Positions 14,310 to 17,518 of a stretch of 17,518 nucleotides of DNA are shown here, one piece after another. Below the pieces are notes generated by a model. It was not told the origin of the DNA. It saw only the letters and a program-made list of their open reading frames with translations, and did not search any database. Position 1 is the first letter of the stretch; each line of letters opens with the position of its first letter. This DNA comes from an uncultured Oscillospiraceae bacterium (GTDB lineage Bacteria; Bacillota; Clostridia; Oscillospirales; Acutalibacteraceae): assembly GCA_959596515.1 (NCBI GenBank), contig CAUFXR010000051.1, forward strand, positions 1 to 17,518, in the 5' to 3' direction. The translations under genes were made by a program, and so were the position numbers.

Positions 14310-16074
14310 GTTTTGGCCTGGGCAGATGGTGACTGGTGCCGGAGAATACAATCCCTCTCTGGCAGTCCAGAGTCACGGTGGTGCCGCTTTTCAGCAGCTT
14401 GGTGGCGTTTTCCGCGCCTACCAGAACAGGAAGATCCAAAGCCAGACCAACAATGGCGGCGTGGGAGTTGATTCCGGGAGCCTCAGTGATGATGCCGGAG
14501 CAGTCCTTGAGAATGTCCAGCAGACGGTTGCTGGTTTGAGGGACTACTAAAATATCGCCGGGCTTAAAGTTTTTCAAGGCTTCATCCTCGGTGGCGCAGA
14601 CACACAGGTTACCGCAGATGGACGCGTTGTTCACACCAACGCCGGAGACCAGCGCGTCTCCTACCAAGTGGACCTTCAGCAGATTGGTGGTGCCGGAAAC
14701 CCCCAAAGGCACGCCGGTGGTGATAACCACCAGGTCGCCGCTGTTTACAAGATTCAGAGAGCTGGCGACGGAAACTACGTGGTCGAACAGCTCGTCGGTA
14801 TTGGTTTTCTCTTCAATCATAATGGGCGTGACACCCCAGGAGAGGTTCATCTGCCGCCACACCATGGTGTCGGTGGTGCCGCAGATAATGGGACACTTAG
14901 GCCGGTATTTGGAAATCATCCGGGCGGTCTTGCCGGACTTGGACACTGCCATAATGGCTACGGCGCCCAGATCGTGAGCGGTGGTGCAGGTGGCGTGGGA
15001 GATAGCCGAGGTTACATTGGGGCGCTCATACACATCACGCTTTTGAAAACGGGAAATATAATCAATATCCTCTTCCGTGCGCTCGGCAATCCGCGCCATG
15101 GTCTGCAGGGCGATAATCGGATAGCTGCCGGCGGCGGTCTCACCGGAAAGCATAATGGCGCTGGTGCCGTCATAGATGGCGTTGGCCACGTCGGTAGATT
15201 CCGCTCTGGTGGGACGGGGATTTTTCATCATGGAATCCAGCATCTGGGTGGCGGTGATTACCTGAAGGCCCGCGTTATAAGCCTTCTTGATCAATTCCTT
15301 CTGGATGATCGGAATCTCTTCCAGAGGAATTTCTACCCCCAGATCGCCTCTGGCTACCATGATGCCGTCAGCCACATTGATAATCTCATCAATGTTCTCC
15401 ACACCGTCTTGATTTTCAATTTTGGCGATAATCCGAATTTTATCGTTATGATTTTTCTTTAGCTCGGTACGAAGTTCCAAAATATCCGCGGCGGAACGGG
15501 TGAAGGAGGCGGCGATAAAATCGAAACCTTCCTCTACGGCAAAGGCGATATCCGCCTCATCTTTGGGACTGATGAAAGGCATGGACAGGGTAACCCCCGG
15601 TACGTTGATGCCCTTGTGAGCGGAAACTGTGCCGCCGTTGATCACGGTGCACACCACATCTGTATCAGTGGTGCTTTCCACCACCATTTCAATCAGACCA
15701 TCATCAATGAGAATTCTGTCGCCCCGCTTAACATCCTGAGGTAAGCCCTGGAAAGTGACGCTGGAAATGGTATTGTCTCCGACTACGTCGTTGGTGGTCA
15801 AGGTAAAGATCTGCCCCTCCGTCAGCTCAACCTTAGGCGTGGAAAAATTGCCGGTACGGATTTCCGGACCTTTGGTGTCCAGCAGTAAGGCAACCGGAAG
15901 ATTTAATTCCTCCCGCATCTTTTTTACTGCGTTGATACGAACCCGTTGGGCATCATGATCCTGATGGGACATGTTCACTCTGGCGACATCCATGCCGTTG
16001 AGCATGAGCTGTTTTAGAACCTCCGGATCGTCGGTAGACGGTCCCAAGGTGCAAATAATCTTCGTTTTCCTCAT
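14305..16074 (-). CDS. pyk: Pyruvate kinase with C-terminal PEP-utiliser domain
   Basis: Makes pyruvate and ATP from phosphoenolpyruvate and ADP, the last step of glycolysis. 589 residues. The barrel starts MRKTKIICTLGPST, with Arg32/Asn34 in VARVNMSH, LLDTKGPEIRTG (64-75), catalytic Lys218 in IIAKIEN, metal ligands Glu220 and Asp244 (MVARGDLGVEIP), and DGTSAIMLSGETAAGSYP (302-319). Glu71 in TKGPEIRTG corresponds to the position whose Glu marks potassium-dependent enzymes. Residues about 500-580 are the extra domain of Bacillus-type kinases, with INSHAAIVGLALDLPVLVG keeping the His (538) position. The frame is open to GTG 16083, but GAGGTG there serves as ribosome-binding site for the ATG at 16074. 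The tail SHHLPRPKR is slightly longer than usual. It stands alone, divergent from the M15B-like gene. Confidence 0.96.
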   Translation of the reverse strand: MRKTKIICTLGPSTDDPEVLKQLMLNGMDVARVNMSHQDHDAQRVRINAVKKMREELNLPVALLLDTKGPEIRTGNFSTPKVELTEGQIFTLTTNDVVGDNTISSVTFQGLPQDVKRGDRILIDDGLIEMVVESTTDTDVVCTVINGGTVSAHKGINVPGVTLSMPFISPKDEADIAFAVEEGFDFIAASFTRSAADILELRTELKKNHNDKIRIIAKIENQDGVENIDEIINVADGIMVARGDLGVEIPLEEIPIIQKELIKKAYNAGLQVITATQMLDSMMKNPRPTRAESTDVANAIYDGTSAIMLSGETAAGSYPIIALQTMARIAERTEEDIDYISRFQKRDVYERPNVTSAISHATCTTAHDLGAVAIMAVSKSGKTARMISKYRPKCPIICGTTDTMVWRQMNLSWGVTPIMIEEKTNTDELFDHVVSVASSLNLVNSGDLVVITTGVPLGVSGTTNLLKVHLVGDALVSGVGVNNASICGNLCVCATEDEALKNFKPGDILVVPQTSNRLLDILKDCSGIITEAPGINSHAAIVGLALDLPVLVGAENATKLLKSGTTVTLDCQRGIVFSGTSHHLPRPKR

Positions 16075-16132
16075 GGAACACACCTCTTTTTCGGATTTTA
16101 TTATTTATCATTTATTTTAAAAATTTACCCAT

Positions 16133-16162
16133 TTTATAGTATCACACAAATACTAAAAACAA
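16133..16162 (-). promoter_or_regulatory. Possible pyk promoter
   Basis: Read on the minus strand, TTGTTT (16162-16157), an 18-base spacer and TATAAA (16138-16133) lie about 60 bases before the pyk start in an AT-rich stretch. The -35 box is weak. Confidence 0.45.
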
Positions 16163-16221
16163 AATATATTGTTTGGAGAATTTTGAAAAAACAGGAAACT
16201 TCATGAAAAAGGTCGGGAAGC

Positions 16222-16250
16222 TTGAAAATAATGTAGAAACGTTATACAAT
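16222..16250 (+). promoter_or_regulatory. Promoter of the M15B-like gene
   Basis: TTGAAA (16222-16227), a 17-base spacer and TACAAT (16245-16250) lie 43 bases before the ATG. An imperfect 17-base palindrome (16232-16248, outer arms TGTA and TACA, centre AAACGTT) overlaps the -10 box and might be an operator, but this is weak. Confidence 0.6.
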
Positions 16251-16293
16251 ACTTTTAAACCGGCTTTGTCGAAACCCAGAAAGGTGGGATCTG

Positions 16294-17196
16294 ATGCCAA
16301 GACGGAAAAACGAAAAAGCGAAATCCGCTTTTGACAGCGAGAAAAGACGAAGCGAAGCGGCGGCGTTTTTTATTTCTGTAAAAGGGATCGACCGTGGGAA
16401 TAAAGCAGTCCGCGTGGATTACAGCGCCAAAGAGAAGAAAGGAAACACCAAAAAGCTGCGTGCCCTGATGGCGGTTTTGATAGTAGTAATGGTGGGAGTT
16501 ATCTCTGCGGGCGGCTATTTGATCTATCAGGAGTTTTTAAAGCTTGGACCGCCAAGTCAGCCGGTATCGGTCAGCGCGGCGACCTCTCAGGAGGATTCTG
16601 AAAGTTCCGCGCCTCCAGTGGATCCGAACGATCACCTGCTGGTGGTGGGTAACAGTAAAACTAGCCTGCCGGATACCTTTATCCCGGAGCTGGAGGAATA
16701 TGAAGGAATTTCCGTGGACAGTCAGCTTCTCCCCCAACTGAGGAATATGGTTCAGGCTGCCGCGGCAGAGGGCGTCACCCTTCAGGTGGAACAGGGATAT
16801 GTGCCAGAGGATGTTTTACAACAGAATTTTGACGATACCGTGGCCAAATTGGTAGCGGAGGGCAAAAGCAAGGCCAAAGCGGAGGTGGAGGCCCTGAAAA
16901 CCACCTTGCCGGCTGGAAAAAACGAGTGGAGCACCGGCCTTTTGATCCGGTTTGCAAACCTTGACGGCGGGGATTTTTCCGATTCTAACGCATATAAGTG
17001 GCTCAGTGACCACAGTGTGGATTACGGCTTTGTGATCCGTTATCCGGAAAATAAAACAGAGATCACCGGTATCGAAACGGCTCAGCCCCAGGTATTCCGA
17101 TTCGTGGGAGTGGAAAACGCGAAAAAAATGAGAGCGTTGGCTTTCTGCGTGGAGGAATACGCCGATTATGTCCGGGATCAAAAGTCTGGCTATTAA
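16294..17196 (+). CDS. Membrane-anchored VanY/M15B-like protein lacking catalytic residues
   Basis: 300 residues: a basic cytoplasmic N-terminus (1-56), one membrane helix (about 57-79), a Ser/Pro/Glu-rich linker (86-112), and an extracellular domain (about 137-300) with the layout of VanY/LdcB D,D- or L,D-carboxypeptidases of family M15B. Scaffold matches: LLPQLRNMVQAAAAEGVTL (145-163), AYKWLSDHSVDYGFVIRYPENKTEITG (233-259) and FRFVGVENAKKM (268-279). The active-site blocks are altered: GYRS is GYVP (168-171), SEHQTGLALD is NEWSTGLLIR (210-219, His to Trp212, Asp to Arg219), and EPWHxRYVG is QPQVFRFVG (264-272, Glu to Gln264, His to Val267). By this alignment zinc binding and catalysis should be lost. 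ATG with AAGGTGGGA upstream. A binding or regulatory role at the wall is inference only. Confidence 0.8.
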   Translation: MPRRKNEKAKSAFDSEKRRSEAAAFFISVKGIDRGNKAVRVDYSAKEKKGNTKKLRALMAVLIVVMVGVISAGGYLIYQEFLKLGPPSQPVSVSAATSQEDSESSAPPVDPNDHLLVVGNSKTSLPDTFIPELEEYEGISVDSQLLPQLRNMVQAAAAEGVTLQVEQGYVPEDVLQQNFDDTVAKLVAEGKSKAKAEVEALKTTLPAGKNEWSTGLLIRFANLDGGDFSDSNAYKWLSDHSVDYGFVIRYPENKTEITGIETAQPQVFRFVGVENAKKMRALAFCVEEYADYVRDQKSGY

Positions 17197-17250
17197 CACG
17201 CGACCGCCGGAGGTCCCGAGTAAAAGTAGGACGATGGACGCACGGCCGAT

Positions 17251-17270
17251 AAATCCTTGTTCGGATTTTT
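17251..17270 (+). terminator. Weak terminator of the M15B-like gene
   Basis: AAATCC (17251-17256) pairs with GGATTT (17263-17268) around a six-base loop, ending in a run of five T. The AT-rich six-pair stem is weak, and an alternative CCGA/TCGG pairing (17246-17249 with 17261-17264) competes. Confidence 0.4.
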
Positions 17271-17363
17271 AAGGTTTCCCGGGAACCGTTTGCCGGAATC
17301 ATGGCTGCGCCCTTTTAAAATGCCCGAACAGTAGTGGGAATTTTCTTCGCCGGTTCTTTCGTT

Positions 17364-17384
17364 CCGCTGGAAAATTTTCCGCGG
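17364..17384. repeat. 20-bp near-perfect palindrome with one extra base
   Basis: CCGC, an extra T, then the perfect 12-base palindrome GGAAAATTTTCC (17369-17380) and GCGG. Apart from the unpaired T at 17368 both halves are exact inverted copies. It lies about 70 bases upstream of the promoter for the next gene. Confidence 0.7.
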
Positions 17385-17452
17385 TTTCTCACTGTATACC
17401 GCCGGAGCGAAACTGCCGATTGAGTAAAATTGAAAGTTTTTAAAATTAAGGC

Positions 17453-17481
17453 TTGCTTTTTGTATAGGCCAATGATATAAT
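17453..17481 (+). promoter_or_regulatory. Promoter for a gene beyond the window
   Basis: TTGCTT (17453-17458), a 17-base spacer and a perfect TATAAT (17476-17481), followed after about 27 bases by AAAGAGGTGA at the window end, a ribosome-binding site. Confidence 0.75.
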
Positions 17482-17518
17482 TCAAATGTTAATGTTACGG
17501 TTTCAGCGAAAGAGGTGA

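Larger units (their letters stand above)
17197..17518. other. Intergenic stretch before the next gene
   Basis: No gene. It holds a weak terminator-like hairpin at 17251-17270, a TTCCCGGGAA palindrome at 17276-17285, a long palindrome at 17364-17384 and a promoter at 17453-17481. The window ends in AAAGAGGTGA (17509-17518), a good ribosome-binding site, so a plus-strand gene very probably starts within about ten bases of the window end. Confidence 0.6.

Noticed and set aside
14200..14550. 116-codon plus-strand frame opposite the end of pyk
   Set aside because: It starts in the last 26-bp repeat and is mostly the antisense of pyk; no ribosome-binding site.
14668..15462. 264-codon plus-strand frame antisense to pyk
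   Set aside because: A shadow of the pyk reading frame with Gly/His-rich composition and no family resemblance.
16232..16248. CcpA (cre) site before pyk or the M15B-like gene
   Set aside because: The palindrome with central CG matches too few cre consensus positions; kept only as a weak possible operator.

Overview
The window looks like a chromosomal segment of a Gram-positive anaerobe of the Clostridia, probably in the Oscillospiraceae/Ruminococcaceae range. This is inferred from gene content and signals: strong GGAGG ribosome-binding sites, TTG and GTG starts, TTGxxx/TATAAT promoters, a DUF951 protein, a pyruvate kinase with a C-terminal PEP-utiliser domain, and a two-domain BirA. No database search was possible, so the placement is tentative.

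Region 1 (1-7068, plus strand) is a surface-polysaccharide cluster. It holds rfbB (missing one base of its start codon) and rfbC for dTDP-L-rhamnose. After a 444-base gap without a gene come an ABC-2 export permease, its ATPase, an 897-residue fusion (methyltransferase, coiled coil, two GT2 glycosyltransferases) and a GtrA-like membrane protein. A perfect 15-bp terminator hairpin ends the run. Together these suggest synthesis and export of a rhamnose-containing, possibly O-methylated wall glycan. rfbA and rfbD are not in the window. By eye the ABC-GT-gtrA part is more AT-rich than rfbB/rfbC and the housekeeping genes.

Region 2 (7069-13740) is housekeeping. birA is on the minus strand and faces away from a DUF951 gene and prfA, with a promoter for each direction in the shared gap. 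After a structured 289-base gap comes a tightly packed run: tsaC/sua5, coaE, a membrane-anchored lytic transglycosylase and an M18 aminopeptidase. They overlap by 4 and 8 bases, and the last two are 5 bases apart.

Region 3 (13741-14304) has no gene but is full of structure. It holds a stretch of about 200 bases with several strong helices (candidate non-coding RNA), a minus-strand terminator for pyk, five tandem 26-bp repeats each keeping a small palindrome, and a hairpin that contains the pyk stop codon.

Region 4 (14305-17518) has pyk on the minus strand and, divergently, a membrane-anchored protein built on the VanY/M15B D,D-carboxypeptidase scaffold whose expected zinc ligands and catalytic glutamate are all replaced. 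The final 320 bases hold a 20-bp near-perfect palindrome and a good promoter with a ribosome-binding site for a gene starting just beyond the window.

The strongest candidates for something undescribed are the M15B-like pseudoenzyme, the 26-bp repeat array, the structured region after the aminopeptidase gene, and the methyltransferase/coiled-coil/double-GT fusion.
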